Shown: positions 1 to 13,878, counted from the stretch's first letter. The stretch: 64,000 bases of DNA from Naegleria lovaniensis (GCF_003324165.1 NW_025407872.1:169789-233788), one strand, 5' to 3'. The notes: a model not told the origin generated them from the letters alone. Numbers and translations: made by a program.

Positions 1-1086
1 ATCCAGCTCCGATACCTTGAATTTTGTGTGGACTTGGTGAACTACCAGAAATGACGGCTGACTCCTCAGGTTCGAGGACAATGCCATGAACTTTGTGACG
101 TCCAGTCTTCTCTGTTTGTTCATTGAAATATCTCATACATCCAGTGAAAGTACCTGTCCATAACGGGACCCGTCATGTAATAAACAACAGTACAATGTAC
201 ACAATAAGTGAATGCAATAAACAATCAATACCATGTAAATCATATTCACATGTGATGCAGTATCAACTGGTTAAAGCATTTTGTGAAAAGAATCATACAT
301 ACCTCCAGTACCAGCACCACTAATGAAAATATCAACCTTTCCATCAGTATCGTTCCAAATCTCTGGTCCAGTTGTGTTATAGTGAATGAGAGGATTTGCT
401 GGATTGGTGAATTGACCCAAAGTAAATGAATTTGGTGTAGTCGTCAACAATTTTTCAGCAACAGCTACAGCTCCTTTCATTCCTTTTGCGGCTGGGGTGA
501 GAATGACTGTAGCACCAAGAGCTCTCAAAACGACGCGACGTTCGATACTCATCGAGTCAGGCATGACAATGATACACTGTTGATCCATGAATGACAAATG
601 TCATTTTCCATAAATGCAACATGTTGATATGAGAATGGAACTTACCTTGTAACCCTTCGATGCTGCAATGAATGCAATACCAATTCCTGTATTTCCTGAA
701 GTTGGTTCAACAAGAACTGTTTTTCCGGGCTCAATCTTTCCTTCCTTTTCAGCAGTTTCAATCATGGACAAGGCAATACGATCTTTTCAAAATGATCAAA
801 AACGAAAATTTCAATGATGAGATGTTTTTTCAATCATCATTGAATTTCAAACGATATTGAAATGATATTCAAATATTGATATTATCATGATCAAACAAGA
901 ATTTCAAATCATGATGAAAGGAATGATGATCTAAACGAAATACTTACCCTTGACGGAGGCCATTGGTTCCAGAGATTCCAATTTCAGGGCAATCTTGGCT
1001 ACTGCTCCATTCTCCTCGGCTAACTTGTTCAAGTACAACAATGGGGTGTTACCGATCAATTCAGTAATATTATTTGCAATCTTCAT
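1..1086 (-). CDS. Cysteine synthase (O-acetylserine sulfhydrylase), 3' end beyond window
   Basis: PLP enzyme that makes cysteine from O-acetylserine and sulfide. Four exons are visible: 948-1086, 646-782, 303-576 and <1-153, joined by GT-AG introns of 165, 69 and 149 bp with phases that fit. The start ATG is at 1086 and begins [19 protein letters not shown], the family's usual N-terminus. The PLP lysine lies in ASVKDR, whose codon is split by intron 1. The substrate and phosphate loops follow: [12 protein letters not shown], then SGAGTGGTFTG (spliced across intron 3), then [13 protein letters not shown] at the window edge. No transit peptide is seen, so it is probably cytosolic. The C-terminal third lies outside the window. 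A cystathionine beta-synthase is less likely because there is no N-terminal heme region, but a C-terminal CBS extension cannot be excluded. Confidence 0.93.
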
Positions 1087-1311
1087 GTCTTCAGAGAGTG
1101 AGGTAGATGTGTCTTTTTTGTTTTGATTTTATCGAGTTCATCCTCCTCCGAAGCAGTGATGAGGAAGCTTTAATTCTAAGAATCGGTGTTTTGAAGTTCA
1201 AACATGTTGTTCCGCTTTATTTTTCGCCTCAAAAATTACACCTTCGCTCTACAGCAATTCACAATTTTAACTGTGAAAATGGAGTGGGACTATCCAACCA
1301 ATGGTAATCTC

Positions 1312-1644
1312 TCAAGTGTTGACTTGCTTGGTTGAATTTTGCAATACACTGAAAGTATTTAATGTAGTTGCCATTTGGATGAATGTAGTCATTTCATTAG
1401 TGTCAGATATTAAGCGCACGAGAGGGAAAGAAAAAGGGACCGGCAAACGAGCACCAAAAAATACCTCCTCCCATTCATATGTGGCAATTAACACTGTACC
1501 ATCTTTCTCTTTGCAGTATTGGAAGAACACACAGTCTGACGTTCTAACTGGAGAAACTTTATCTTCCAAACGTTCTCCATTGTGAAATCTTGAACTTTGG
1601 ACACGTCCAATTCTCTTTGCCCTTCTCTCCAGGTTTATATTCAT
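1312..1644 (-). CDS. Possible small hypothetical gene (doubtful)
   Basis: An open frame of 110 codons from an ATG at 1644, lying between the cysteine synthase start and the aminotransferase stop. The part around VSPVRTSDCVFFQYC and IATYEWEEV has coding-like composition. The frame stays open for 11 codons upstream of the ATG, back to a TGA, so an upstream exon is possible. It weakly recalls the SPL..(T/S).CV.Y.Y core of GIDE/MUL1-type domains, but this is an impression only. An opposite-strand frame at 1301-1585 covers the same bases and looks less protein-like. It could equally be transcribed spacer. Confidence 0.3.
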   Translation of the reverse strand: MNINLERRAKRIGRVQSSRFHNGERLEDKVSPVRTSDCVFFQYCKEKDGTVLIATYEWEEVFFGARLPVPFSFPLVRLISDTNEMTTFIQMATTLNTFSVLQNSTKQVNT

Positions 1645-1848
1645 GAGGCCCTGGACAAATCTGAAGCCACCGTATCCAGCCGCTCACATTTCTAATTCCA
1701 TCCAAAACAAGGATTTTGTACAACAGTTGAAAACTATGATTCCATTACTAGAAGCGTTGCATAGTATGACTACCTCGATGTTTAAAAGGTTATCAAGATG
1801 TTTACTACATTGTAGACAGTCATCAAGTAATGTTTTTACTAGCAATAC

Positions 1849-3441
1849 TTATTCCTCAGACTTTGAAGGACCTACAGTTGTTGAGGAGCTTTGAGAGGAA
1901 CCAATGGATTGAAGAGCATCATAAAAACCATTCGCAACCATATTCAACTTATCTTCTTCAATAATGAATGGAGGTGTCATGATCACTACTTTATCATTCT
2001 GTGCACAATGATCAGCCAGAATATGACAATGATGTGCCAAGTAATGCTCCACTTTGGTAGATACCTTCTCTTTCAGCATGACACCAATCAAGAGACCCAT
2101 TCCTGACGTTCCTGCAAAGAGAGGACAATCTCGCAATCGTTCTGCCAAAATATTTCTGAACTGGTCACCCATGGCTTTGGCACGTTGAATTAGTTTTTCA
2201 TTTTCAATAATTTCCAAGTTTTTAAGGGCGACCATACAGCACACAGGGTGTCCCGAATATGTATAGTCATGCAAGAAGGTTTCCTCGGATTTGAACACAC
2301 ATTCAAAAATGTTTTTGGAAATGATAATTCCTCCTAATGGAACATAGCCACTGGTGATACCCTTGCCAAATACAATCATGTCTGGCTCAATGTTGAAATT
2401 ACTAATGGCAAACCATTTACCAGTTTTACCAAATCCAGTCATGACCTCATCCACGATGAGTAGAACGCCATACTTGTCACAAATTCTTTTGGCAAGAGGG
2501 AAGAAATCTGGATGAGGTTCGAGAGCACCTCCAGAACCTTGTATTGGTTCAGCAATGAATGCAGCAATGTTATCGGCTCCAACTTGCTTGATTAAATTCT
2601 CCAACTGCTCTGCTACATAATAACCATTATTCGAATGAGATTTGCTCTTCGAGTCAATGACCAAGTCATGTGGAAAGTCAATATTCAAACAACAAGCGTT
2701 TTGAGTTTGTTCCTTGACACTGACTCTTTCCAATCCATATTCTTCTTTCATGGATTCATTAAGGGAAGATGAAATAAATGTCGAGCCATGATAACAATTT
2801 TTAAAGGAGATTATTTTTCGTTTCGAGTTCTTTCCTTGTACTTGCCAATATTTCAAAGCACAATGAATGGCACTTTCGACTGCTTCACTTCCTCCACTGG
2901 TAAAGTAGACCTTGTCCATAGTGGGGCATTCGCTTTTAGCGAGAGAGAGTATCTTTTCAGCACATTGGATCACGCACACATGGGAATAGGACGCAACATT
3001 TAGGGAGAATTCCATTTGCTTCATTTGGTTGGCAGCAACGATTGCTAATTCTTCGCGTCCATGACCTACATGGTTATTATGAAGTCCACCTGGTAATAGT
3101 TGTTGGTGATGAATGAGGGTTAGCATTTCATTTGGAATTACAATTTGTTAATGAATCATATTCAAACACTACTCACCCATCATGTCAATGTACTCAACAT
3201 TATTAACATCCCAATAGGAAGAACCAAATGCTTTTTGGAAAACAACAGAATCTCTTGGGTTTACATAATGTTGATGACCATGAATGACACATTGTCGATC
3301 ACGAGAGATCCAATCCTTATTTGATGTGATATTCTCCTCTTCAGAGGTGACCAAGTTTGATGGACCTTGATCTAAGAGTGGAGGCTTGACTTGCTCTTGG
3401 CAAGGTACATAGGGTGGTTCTTGGAGTTTGTATTCGACCAT
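1849..3441 (-). CDS. Class III PLP-dependent aminotransferase
   Basis: Fold-type I transaminase of the class III group, which includes ornithine, GABA and beta-alanine/AGXT2-type enzymes. Two coding exons, 3177-3441 and 1849-3089, are joined by an 87-bp GT-AG intron that restores the motif DMMGGLHNNHVGHGR. Visible landmarks are FTSGGSEAVESAIHCAL (cofactor phosphate), a glycine-rich stretch before IVDEVMTGFGKTGKWF (the PLP-ring Asp and the class III signature) and FGKGITSGYVPLGG with the Schiff-base lysine. The C-terminus ends in a Ser/Thr-rich tail. The start is uncertain. The exon frame is open to 3515, but its first in-frame ATG is at 3441. A good donor (GTAAGT) near 3555 and an acceptor-like CAATAG near 3516 suggest a 5' UTR intron. 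The amino donor cannot be told from sequence; AGXT2-like is a guess. Confidence 0.88.
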
Positions 3442-3751
3442 TTCAAGTAATTTTTCAAAATAATAATCAGTGTGAAACAAGTCGAATCTTTGTCCATTGA
3501 ATTTCTATTGGACTAGATTGTTAAATGTACAAAAGAGGAGACTTGACATAAAACTTACTTTGAGGATTATTGAATTTTTGTGAAAATTTCTATTTTGGCG
3601 TTTTCCTTAATAAAGACGAGAACAATCTAAAACCAATAACACCAAGATGACCACAGTGAGCTGTCCTCACAGACTGTGGCTTGCATCAAGACTCGGAATG
3701 ATCTCTACATTCGCGCCAACGGCTCTACTGATTTTCAAACTCTAAAAAAAA

Positions 3752-4180
3752 ATGATGAGCCCAACCGACGATGATTTCAAAATCAAGGTGATCCAACACA
3801 CTCCGAGCAAAGGTAAAATTGAACATGTCATGGATGAATATGCTGTGAGTGAGGAGCATACGATCAACAAGGTTCGGGAAGAGAGAAAGACCTTCTTCAT
3901 GCAAATTTCAGTCTCAACTCTGGTGGTCACGGCATCTTTTGTAATGAGTATCTTGTTTCTTGGACTTCATGTTTGGCAACGATGGAATCAACGAAATTCA
4001 AAAAATAGCAAAGAGGATGAAGAAGCATATTTCGCAGCATCTGCAGGATTTTTCGCAGTGTTTTGTGTTTGCATCACTGTGTTCGTATTTTCAGTATTGT
4101 ATTGCTTGGCTAAAACCATATTGATCGTTTTGCTGGCAGAGCATGACCGAACATTGCTTAAGAGAAAGATGGTCAAGTAG
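3752..4180 (+). CDS. Small two-helix membrane protein, unknown function
   Basis: A 142-residue single-exon gene, not recognised. It has a charged N-terminal region of about 50 residues, a hydrophobic segment at about 53-75 (VSTLVVTASFVMSILFLGLH), a Lys/Glu-rich loop, and a second long hydrophobic segment at about 95-130 (FFAVFCVCITVFVFSVLYCL). The tail is basic and ends KRKMVK. The termini should lie on the same side of the membrane. An alternative start is the second Met, one codon later. It shares an upstream region with the divergent aminotransferase and converges with the DUF4116 gene. The opposite-strand frame at 3988-4176 is its shadow. Confidence 0.6.
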   Translation: MMSPTDDDFKIKVIQHTPSKGKIEHVMDEYAVSEEHTINKVREERKTFFMQISVSTLVVTASFVMSILFLGLHVWQRWNQRNSKNSKEDEEAYFAASAGFFAVFCVCITVFVFSVLYCLAKTILIVLLAEHDRTLLKRKMVK

Positions 4181-4323
4181 TTCGTTCATACATCAATAAC
4201 AACAAGATTCCTCTAGTGTTGCATGCTTTTGACAGAGTTGAATTTACACCCGAAGCAGCGATGTGCCAGTAGAAGCCAGTGAGTATGAAAAGTTTCTACA
4301 TGTCGTATCAACATGAAACACCC

Positions 4324-6224
4324 CTACAATCTCTGATTACTGTGTAGATGTGCTAAATAACAACCAACATAACAATGCTCCATTCTTGCCCTAAATAATT
4401 CGTCCCTATAATTGTTGACAAGAACAAATCCGTTTTGTTTCACAGCTTCCAATTCCAGTTCAGGATCAATACTACCTTTCACCCACTTCAAGACACAACC
4501 GTTTCTTTGAATGGCTTCTTTCATAAAAGTCTTGTCTCTTTGAAATGATGTTGGTACAATTGACATGACCTCTGCCGTTACCGCTACGCATTGCAGCATG
4601 AATTCTCGATCCATTTTCATCTCATCAGAAAAATAATCCATCACTCTGATGTTTTTCGTAAGAGCCTTCAATAACAAGTCACGATCTTTTTTAACCTTGT
4701 CAGACATGAGACGCCAAGGGTCGTTTTTACACGGAAGGCAAGTCAAAGCAGCCATTGCGATATCTTGATCTTCTGTAAGTTGTGGGGAAGCAAGCATCAA
4801 GGACCAAGGGTCTTTCATGAAAGCAGTAAGGACCACCTCTTTATCATTTCTCAATGTTTTGGAGGCAGTCTGAAGCATGAAAGGCCTTCGTTTCACTACT
4901 TCCAATACCATGTCCTTATCATGATTCCAATATTGATGGGCGTCCCAAAAATTACCGACATCTATTTCAATAGCTTTCCAAATGAATTCCTGTCATTCAA
5001 GAGAGCTTGAGAAGCATATTTCAGAGGATGATCATATTTTGCACGAATCATGCGCCAGCAAATTTCTTTCTCACACCATGTCAAGTCAGAGATGTCCATA
5101 GTGTTGTTGTTGTTAAGAGCAGTGTTGAGATGGGCAATGGCAGTTAAAGCAATTTCTGGATCTTTTTTCAGCTCATGACAAGCATACAAAAATGCAGAGT
5201 AGTGACTTTTCACTGCGTAAAGTACAACTTCTCGATCCCTACGTAGTTCATCAGATGCATTATTTAAATACTTTCCATGATGCTTCATAACCTCCAAAAC
5301 AATTTCTCTATCATTTCTGAAATGTGTAAAATCGACAATTTGTCCTTGTTGAGCTACTTTCAAAATAATATCCCGATCATTGTACAATTCTCTATCAACC
5401 CATTTAAACAAAGCACCGTGGTTCAATGCAAATAAAACAGTTTCTTTGTTTCTTTTCACATTTCTAGAAGCATATTCAAAGGCATTTCCATTTTGTCGCA
5501 CTGCTGCTTTTACAGTTCCAAAATCTTGTTTAAATTTTTCTGTTGCATATTGTAAAGCCATTCCATCTTGCTTGAGAATCTTTAAAACCTCTATTCTTTG
5601 TTGTTTATCAGAAGGATTTGTATATTGTTTCAATACTTCTTCTAGAGAATCGTTTGTTTTCGGTAGTACATTCTCTTTGGGTGCATATTCTCTGTCGTTA
5701 TCTACCTTAGTACATTCATTGAGTGCTGCTCTTTGATCCGTCGACGATAAAGCCATTATCAAGTCTTGGTATTGGGTAGATTCTTTCGGAAGAAATGCTT
5801 GTAAATGCTGTACAAACAGCTCCCGATTGTTTCTGTTGCAGAGTTGAACATTTTTTTCATCATGACAAGCTTTGCGATAAGCCTCCATGATCACTTGAGC
5901 ATCTTTTTGCAATTCATGCGAGCCGTATTGCAGTCCATAGCCATGACGTTCCACGAATTCCATCATGAATAATTTGTCATTCATGAATTCAACTGGAAGA
6001 AACATGTTAGAGAGTGCATTTGTAAAAATAGCAAGTTCGGAGGGATGGTAATGGACTGGGCCGTTGGTCAGGATGGCGTGTCGATATTCGAGATATTTGA
6101 TCATTCCTTGTTGTTGCATTTGGAATTTTCGTTTCAGTAAGCTTTCATAGCGGAAGTGTACATGAGGATGGAAGCTTGGGTCGAAATCAATGAGAATCAG
6201 AGAGGGAGAAGGTTCTTCTTGCAT
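4324..6224 (-). CDS. DUF4116 repeat protein, with one-base frameshift
   Basis: Tandem DUF4116 repeats of about 48 residues, a family greatly expanded in Naegleria. Units share the pattern L..DREVVL.AVK..G..L..AS; examples are LRRDREVVLYAVKSHYSAF and LKKDPEIALTAIAHL. The start at 6224 (MQEEPSPSLILIDFD) is followed by a unique region of about 80 residues. Between 4985 and 4992 the frame changes: the upstream frame runs NDRNSFGKLLK and stops, while the frame displaced by one base continues FIWKAIEID, VGNFWDAHQYW and DKDMVLEVVKRR. A missing base inside AGGAATTC would restore the consensus NDREF. No GT-AG intron fits. Molecular function is unknown; the repeats suggest a helical solenoid. About 633 residues if joined. 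Confidence 0.8.
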
Positions 6225-6626
6225 TTTTTACAGAGCTTTCGAACCAGTGATTGTTGACACCCGCTTCAATAATTCTCGCTTCTTGTTAGCCAACAAGGTA
6301 AAATTGTTTAACCAAGAATTAATTAAGAAGTAACAAGAAGGAATGATTCAGAGGTTCTTTGCAAACAACGAAATAGAACCTGAAAAAACTACCAAAAAAA
6401 TTCATCAACGGTGATACCACGAAAATTCATCATCCGCTGAATCTGTGTGCATCGTCATCATCCGATTTTTGGTCATCATCTTGAAGATAGCTCCGTGTTG
6501 ATTTATTGTATCATAGGTGTCTGTTGTATTATTATAATTGACCTCGCGTGATCATCTGGTGGTGCCATTCATACAAATTCATCATTCTCCCTTTCTAGAT
6601 CATCATCACGAAAACTACACCAAATA
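6225..6626. other. Divergent intergenic region, DUF4116 gene / TMC gene
   Basis: 402 bp between two divergent starts, so it should hold both promoters. It is AT-rich, with several TCATCATC-type clusters near 6430-6480, and CATCATCAC at 6601-6609 just upstream of the ATG at 6627. No RNA gene or open frame is convincing. Confidence 0.5.
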
Positions 6627-9086
6627 ATGGACACGCCTCCGATTCAACTCAACGACATTCCTGTCTATAACATTTCCATGTATCCCAATGAGAATAATAA
6701 TAACCCGAATAATGGCCAACCATCATCAGGTCAGATCAATCCCACAACCATATATATGCCATCGGGTTCAAAACAACTAGTAACAGCTTGGTGCAATCCC
6801 AATATATGCCTCAACAACCTCCACAGCAGTATGACATCGGTAACTCTGGAACCACCAATTATCCACCCACTCAATACAACATTGGTCTAGGAACGGTGGG
6901 AGCTCAATATTTACCGAATCAGCCACAACATGAACCAACAAGTACCACCACCTATGAAAAACCGCCAAGTTATGAACTGGATGAAGAAGATATGGCAGCA
7001 AATGAACACTCTCTTCCTCCTTCACAAAATACCATTGTCAACACCCAACAAGTGACTCTGCAAGATCAACAACAACCTCCTCGACAACTTCATCCTGCCA
7101 CTCAAATGGCAATGGGAGAAGACAATGAGCAAGATCCTCTCGAAAAACATCGTGATTTGTTCGGCTTAGGCTTTGTGAAGGATACAACCAAACATTTGAA
7201 AGAGACAACTATTTGGGAATCTGGATTTTTTGGTCTGAACATTTTCACAACTACAGCCCAAAAGAAGAAGAAATTGAAAGAAATTTCCGAAATGAACAGA
7301 GTAGAAAGTACCGATATATTAGGAAAAGATCAGCTTCAACATCACATGAAGCACCACAAAAAGTATACTGTGATGAGAACTGCGAGAGGTCAACCTTACC
7401 TACTCAAGACTGGACTTGATATTGACGAAGTTAAAGAGTAAGTGAAAATATATTTCCCTTTCGACTTTAATGAAACTATTGACATTTCGCTTCTCAGAGT
7501 TCAGAACGAATTCAGTCAAATAAGATTACCTTTTTGTTGCTCTTGGAAAACGTTAGAAGATCACTACGGCCTTGGAGTTCGGTTATATTTTGACTTCGGT
7601 CGTTTGGTTATTGTTTTGAATGCAATTTTACTATTTTTCCAATTGATCAATTTTATACCTCATCTCATTATCGATACTATTTATATTCAAACATTCACAA
7701 ACTTTTTCAAAGGAGAATTTTCAAATTATGGTGGTTTGATTGACATCTTGTATGGCAGTAGTTATGATCCTAATTTATATATTTTATGGGTTGTCACATC
7801 ATCGTAGGTTTTTTAAATAGTGAATTTCATTTAACTTGACAACAAATTGCACAATTTCAACAACTTCTCAATATGAAAAATAGATTTAGTATTCTAGCAA
7901 CAGTCCTGTTTGGACCTATTTACTGGTTTGTGGTCAGACGTTCCTTCCAAAAACGTGATGTTTATGACATGGAAGAGGCTGACATGGCTCTCGCTTTTGA
8001 TGCAGACGCAGATATTATCAAGGAAAATGTGGAAACACCAACATTGCACCGTGTTGGCCGATATTTGGTCAGCTATTCGATCTTTGTTGGATTTTTGATT
8101 CTTTCCTGCGCAATTACTATTGGTTTCACAATTCTTCAAAATTTTACAACGTATGTATTGGTGACATCATGTTTGATTTATCACTAATTTAAACGCCACG
8201 GTAACAATAATCAAACAACAGCATTTATGAAGCTGCTGATGCTGTATTCTCACAGAACACAGGTTATTTAACTCTTATTTCAATTGGTATTTCTTGCGTG
8301 GTTAACATTGTCAACTTTATTTGGAAAAAGATTTGTATTTATTTGACCAATTTCGAAAAACACAAAACATGGAGTGGATATAGAACTCATAACACAATGG
8401 TAAATATTTTCTTGAACTATTGTTATTTATACCGAACGATATAATGACATATTTCACTATTTACTTTTAAACATTGAACACTCTGTCAGAAATATTTATT
8501 TTTCAAGCTATTCAACGTGTTCTTGATGGGATTCACTAAGGGCTTATTCAACGTTCCATGTGTGATTCGTACATTGGGAAATCAGTACTTGATTCAAATG
8601 ATTTTAGACTTTGTAGTCTTTAACGCCATCGAACTCATTTTGCCCTATATTGAATACTATATCAAAAAGAAGAGAAATAAGGGAAGCGATGAAAATGTTC
8701 GACCCGACTTTGACGTCTCTGAAGAATATTTGGAACTCATCTATAGACAATATATTATTTATTGTGGAATGACAAGTTTCCCAATGATCACTTTAATTGC
8801 ATTTGTAGCCTCTATTTTGGAGTTGTATTTGGATAAGTGGAGATTGCTCAAACTCTGCAAGAAACCTCCAATGATCAACGGAAGTGTGAAGACTGTAGTG
8901 AGCTTTTTCCTTATCATCACGGCCATTCTACCAATGATTAACTGGGGAGGAGGCAACATTTACCCCATGGTTGGAGTGTATTGGTGCAACACTCCAAGCA
9001 ACTTGGAATGTGAACCATGCAGAATTTTGAATGGTAATGAAAATTACATTACAAACTTTGTGAACAAGTTGTATGGATACAGTTAA
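6627..9086 (+). CDS. TMC/TMEM16-superfamily multi-pass membrane protein
   Basis: Multi-exon gene: 6627-7437, 7498-7803, 7884-8150, 8222-8399 and 8490-9086, with introns of 60-90 bp and matching phases. The N-terminal 200 residues are Pro/Gln/Asn-rich and cytosolic. Then come LEDHYGLGVRLYFDFGRL and a long hydrophobic helix, followed by further hydrophobic blocks in each later exon. The last exon has FKLFNVFLMGFTKGLFNVP and EEYLELIYRQYIIYCGMTSF, which match the general plan of TMC channels and anoctamins. TMC is favoured over anoctamin by the first-helix region, but the two superfamily branches are hard to separate by eye. It may be an ion channel or scramblase. The first exon changes frame near 6771-6774 (TCAAAAC): one extra A would join the frame starting at 6627 to the frame of VQSQYMPQQPPQQYD. 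If that is not an error, translation could start at the ATG at 6806. Confidence 0.75.
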
Positions 9087-9248
9087 ACGATGCGCAAATA
9101 AAGTTTGATCAATGCTTATTTCATACCAGCAACAGACCTCAGATTGGATTAATTTCAAACTGAAGAAATCGTCAATCCAAAACCAGAATTACATTGACGT
9201 AAATAAATCACAACCGTACCTCAATAATTTATTCCATGTTCACAAACA

Positions 9249-11178
<1,930 letters not shown>

Positions 11179-13878
11179 TTACATGTCTAGTTTATCATAC
11201 CACGGCAAGTCTTTGTGGCCCATTTGTGACATCATTGCCTCAACAGTATTAGGGTCTCTAAAGTTCAACTCATCATTTTGTTCCTTTTCTAATTCCTCCT
11301 CTAATTGTTTTAGATAAGAAGCGTATTGAGAGATTCTCTCAACATCTTCGGTGAAATAATCCTCAATGTATGAAATGGTAACTTTGGAAAAACAGGCAGC
11401 AAGATCATCTGGCATGAACAAGTTGTAGTTTTTCACATTGGTGTGAGACTTTTCAAGTGCTAACAATGCAAAATGATGATTGATCGCTTGCACTCCTTTT
11501 GGTTTTGGCAAGGAGGAAATAAGAGATGCAAACTTTTTGACATTTTCTTCGTCTTGGAATTCAACTGGCTTCTTTCCAAATCCATTTCCTTCCACTATTC
11601 TGAACGTAAAAACATCCAAAGTATTGGTTTGGGAATTTGTGGAAAAGACCACAAGATCCAAATCGTTGTAAACGCTGAATTTTGGATAAACAACGTTTAG
11701 CTTGGAGAGTGATGTCTCTTGTTCGCAAATTGTTTTAACCATGTCACCAACAGTGGCGTCATTGGATACCTCAAAAATCTCCACTTCAAATGGTGGACTT
11801 CCTTCTTTTAGCACAAATTTCGTACCCTTATTCATTTCTGACAACTCTCTTCCAAAAATAAATAAGAAAGGGCTAGGTTGATTTAAACAAATAGAAAGGC
11901 CTTTCATGTCTAATGTAGGTGGTTTTTCTAATAATTCATCAATTTTTGATCGATGTTTTTTGCTTTCTTGCTCCTTAATCTTTTCTTTCAACAATTCCAG
12001 TTTTTTTCCAGCTGTATATTGCACAGTTCCAATAATTTGGGATTGGTCTTCAAGAAGCCGAGCTAATAATTCATAGAGTAATGCGTTTCTCTTTTTTGGG
12101 AAAGTTGCTTTTGTGGACCACAGTGACATTATTCTGTCAGACCTACTAGAATGCAAATTGAATTTTGTTGCATACAAATGATTGGCTAAATTTTGTTTAA
12201 AAACACGCTCTGCCATGGGGTTTCTGAACTTATATCTAGTTCCTAATTCGGATGCTACTCTGTACCAAATACCTGCATCTAAAAGCACAGATTCCAAGTA
12301 TGATGAATTATATCGCTCAGTAATATCGTTTCTACCTAAATACCAATCGAATGCATTATTGTAAAGAGTTAACCTATCGTTATCTAAGCACATTGTCACT
12401 TCCTCCTGGTTGTTGAATGTGACACCTCCAATAGTGAACGGCTTGTTTTCAATTGTAATGTCTGCAAATTCATTGTTCTCCAACAAATTTCGTTGACTTT
12501 CGATTTGCGCTCTATACCTAACTTGTTTTAATCTCTCTTCAAAGATTGATTGTACTAACTTAGTTTCATATTCCAATGTCTTATCTTGAATGTAGTCCTC
12601 AAATGATGAATAATTGTTCAACAATCTCACAATATCTCCAATGAAATTGCCTGTAACCCGCTTAATGTCATCAGGGTGATCAAGCAATGGACTTTCGTTC
12701 ACTTCTTTATAGCTCTCTAAAAAGTGGTCAACTTCTTCATTTGTCAGTCTTCCAATCTTCATTAGCTTGTGTTTTTCTGATTGACCTCGGAAGGAAGATG
12801 TGTATTTAAAAAGGTTTGTGTCTTCACTTCCCGCATAGACAAAATCTACATTCTTGAACATGGCTGTGGGTTTCACTGCTTCAAAAAATGGATAAATTGT
12901 AAACATGGCCTTATTGGGTTGTGGTTGCTCGAAAATAGCTTCATAGTCATCATACATTATTATTGTTTTCATAAAAGTATTATCTGAAAGAAGGTTGGTA
13001 AACTTGGATAGTGAGCCTATAAAATCTTTCTGAGATAATTCGTCTCTAACATTGTATAGTTCTTGAAGATATTCTTTCCAAGCTTCAAGTACTTGAACAG
13101 CTGCTCTAAGCCCAGAAAGAGCTGCTGAGTCGTTTTCTTCATCGTCATGATTCTCTTCATTGTTGTTGGGTTGCACCGACGGAGTGGATGGAGATTTGGA
13201 AGGGTCATTCAGAGATGATTGATGTGCTTTTAGCCTCTCAGCTTCTAATTTTTCCATGAGTCTAAACTTTCTCATATACCTTTCGTGCTCAGACTCAATC
13301 TCACCCAGCAGTACTTTCACAAAGTGAATACATGCAGGTTTTTGGGCACTACTGGCAGAAACATAAGTGTTGACCCATTCCTTGCAACTTCCGAATTCGA
13401 TGACTACGCTGTGATGATCATCATTCTCAGTTAATAAATTATCCTGTTCTCGAATTTTAGAAGCCATCTTTCGCATGAACATAGTTTTACCGCATCCTTC
13501 AGGCCCAAGTAATAGAATACCAGAACGTTTCTTGTCTGCTTGCGACGAAGATTGTTGGGAGGAAGAAAACAATTTCATAAATTGTTCCTCTAATATTGTT
13601 CTCTTCAAAAAGGGTGTAGAAGTTACTTTTCCACTATCAGATGATGCTGTCATCCTATTCCTGGAGGTTCCGAGCCATGTTGAAAAGCAGTGTTCTCCGA
13701 TGATATTTTGGAAATTTAAATTTGAAAATGTGCTCTTTGTTTCGGAATGAGAGGAAATTGTTGGATGATTGTAAATAAATGCTGGTTGTTGTGATTTTAT
13801 CGCTTGGTTTGAGAATCGAGAACGTGCCAATGACTTTAGGCCTAAACCTCGACTCCTGATGATCAAATTTCTTTTCAT
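11179..13878 (-). CDS. Large P-loop NTPase with mitochondrial-type N-terminus
   Basis: An 899-residue single-exon protein. The first 25 residues, beginning MKRNLIIRSRGLGLKSLAR, are basic with no acidic residues, as in a mitochondrial presequence. A Walker A motif GPEGCGKT stands near residue 125, after a hydrophobic strand (SGILLL). A Walker-B-like strand, TIIMYDDYEAIFE, lies near 305-320. A sensor-like stretch, VDFVYAGSEDTNLF, follows. The middle is helical and charged (a coiled coil is likely near 200-270, rich in Glu/Lys). The C-terminal 300 residues are not recognised. It has the look of a STAND or AAA-like ATPase, such as those in crinkler/RHS-type proteins, but I cannot name the family. 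Its ATG is only 61 bp downstream of the carbonic anhydrase stop, on the same strand. Confidence 0.72.
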   Translation of the reverse strand: MKRNLIIRSRGLGLKSLARSRFSNQAIKSQQPAFIYNHPTISSHSETKSTFSNLNFQNIIGEHCFSTWLGTSRNRMTASSDSGKVTSTPFLKRTILEEQFMKLFSSSQQSSSQADKKRSGILLLGPEGCGKTMFMRKMASKIREQDNLLTENDDHHSVVIEFGSCKEWVNTYVSASSAQKPACIHFVKVLLGEIESEHERYMRKFRLMEKLEAERLKAHQSSLNDPSKSPSTPSVQPNNNEENHDDEENDSAALSGLRAAVQVLEAWKEYLQELYNVRDELSQKDFIGSLSKFTNLLSDNTFMKTIIMYDDYEAIFEQPQPNKAMFTIYPFFEAVKPTAMFKNVDFVYAGSEDTNLFKYTSSFRGQSEKHKLMKIGRLTNEEVDHFLESYKEVNESPLLDHPDDIKRVTGNFIGDIVRLLNNYSSFEDYIQDKTLEYETKLVQSIFEERLKQVRYRAQIESQRNLLENNEFADITIENKPFTIGGVTFNNQEEVTMCLDNDRLTLYNNAFDWYLGRNDITERYNSSYLESVLLDAGIWYRVASELGTRYKFRNPMAERVFKQNLANHLYATKFNLHSSRSDRIMSLWSTKATFPKKRNALLYELLARLLEDQSQIIGTVQYTAGKKLELLKEKIKEQESKKHRSKIDELLEKPPTLDMKGLSICLNQPSPFLFIFGRELSEMNKGTKFVLKEGSPPFEVEIFEVSNDATVGDMVKTICEQETSLSKLNVVYPKFSVYNDLDLVVFSTNSQTNTLDVFTFRIVEGNGFGKKPVEFQDEENVKKFASLISSLPKPKGVQAINHHFALLALEKSHTNVKNYNLFMPDDLAACFSKVTISYIEDYFTEDVERISQYASYLKQLEEELEKEQNDELNFRDPNTVEAMMSQMGHKDLPWYDKLDM

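Noticed and set aside
1107-1307. Plus-strand 66-residue frame
   Set aside because: It covers the cysteine synthase upstream region and has no coding character.
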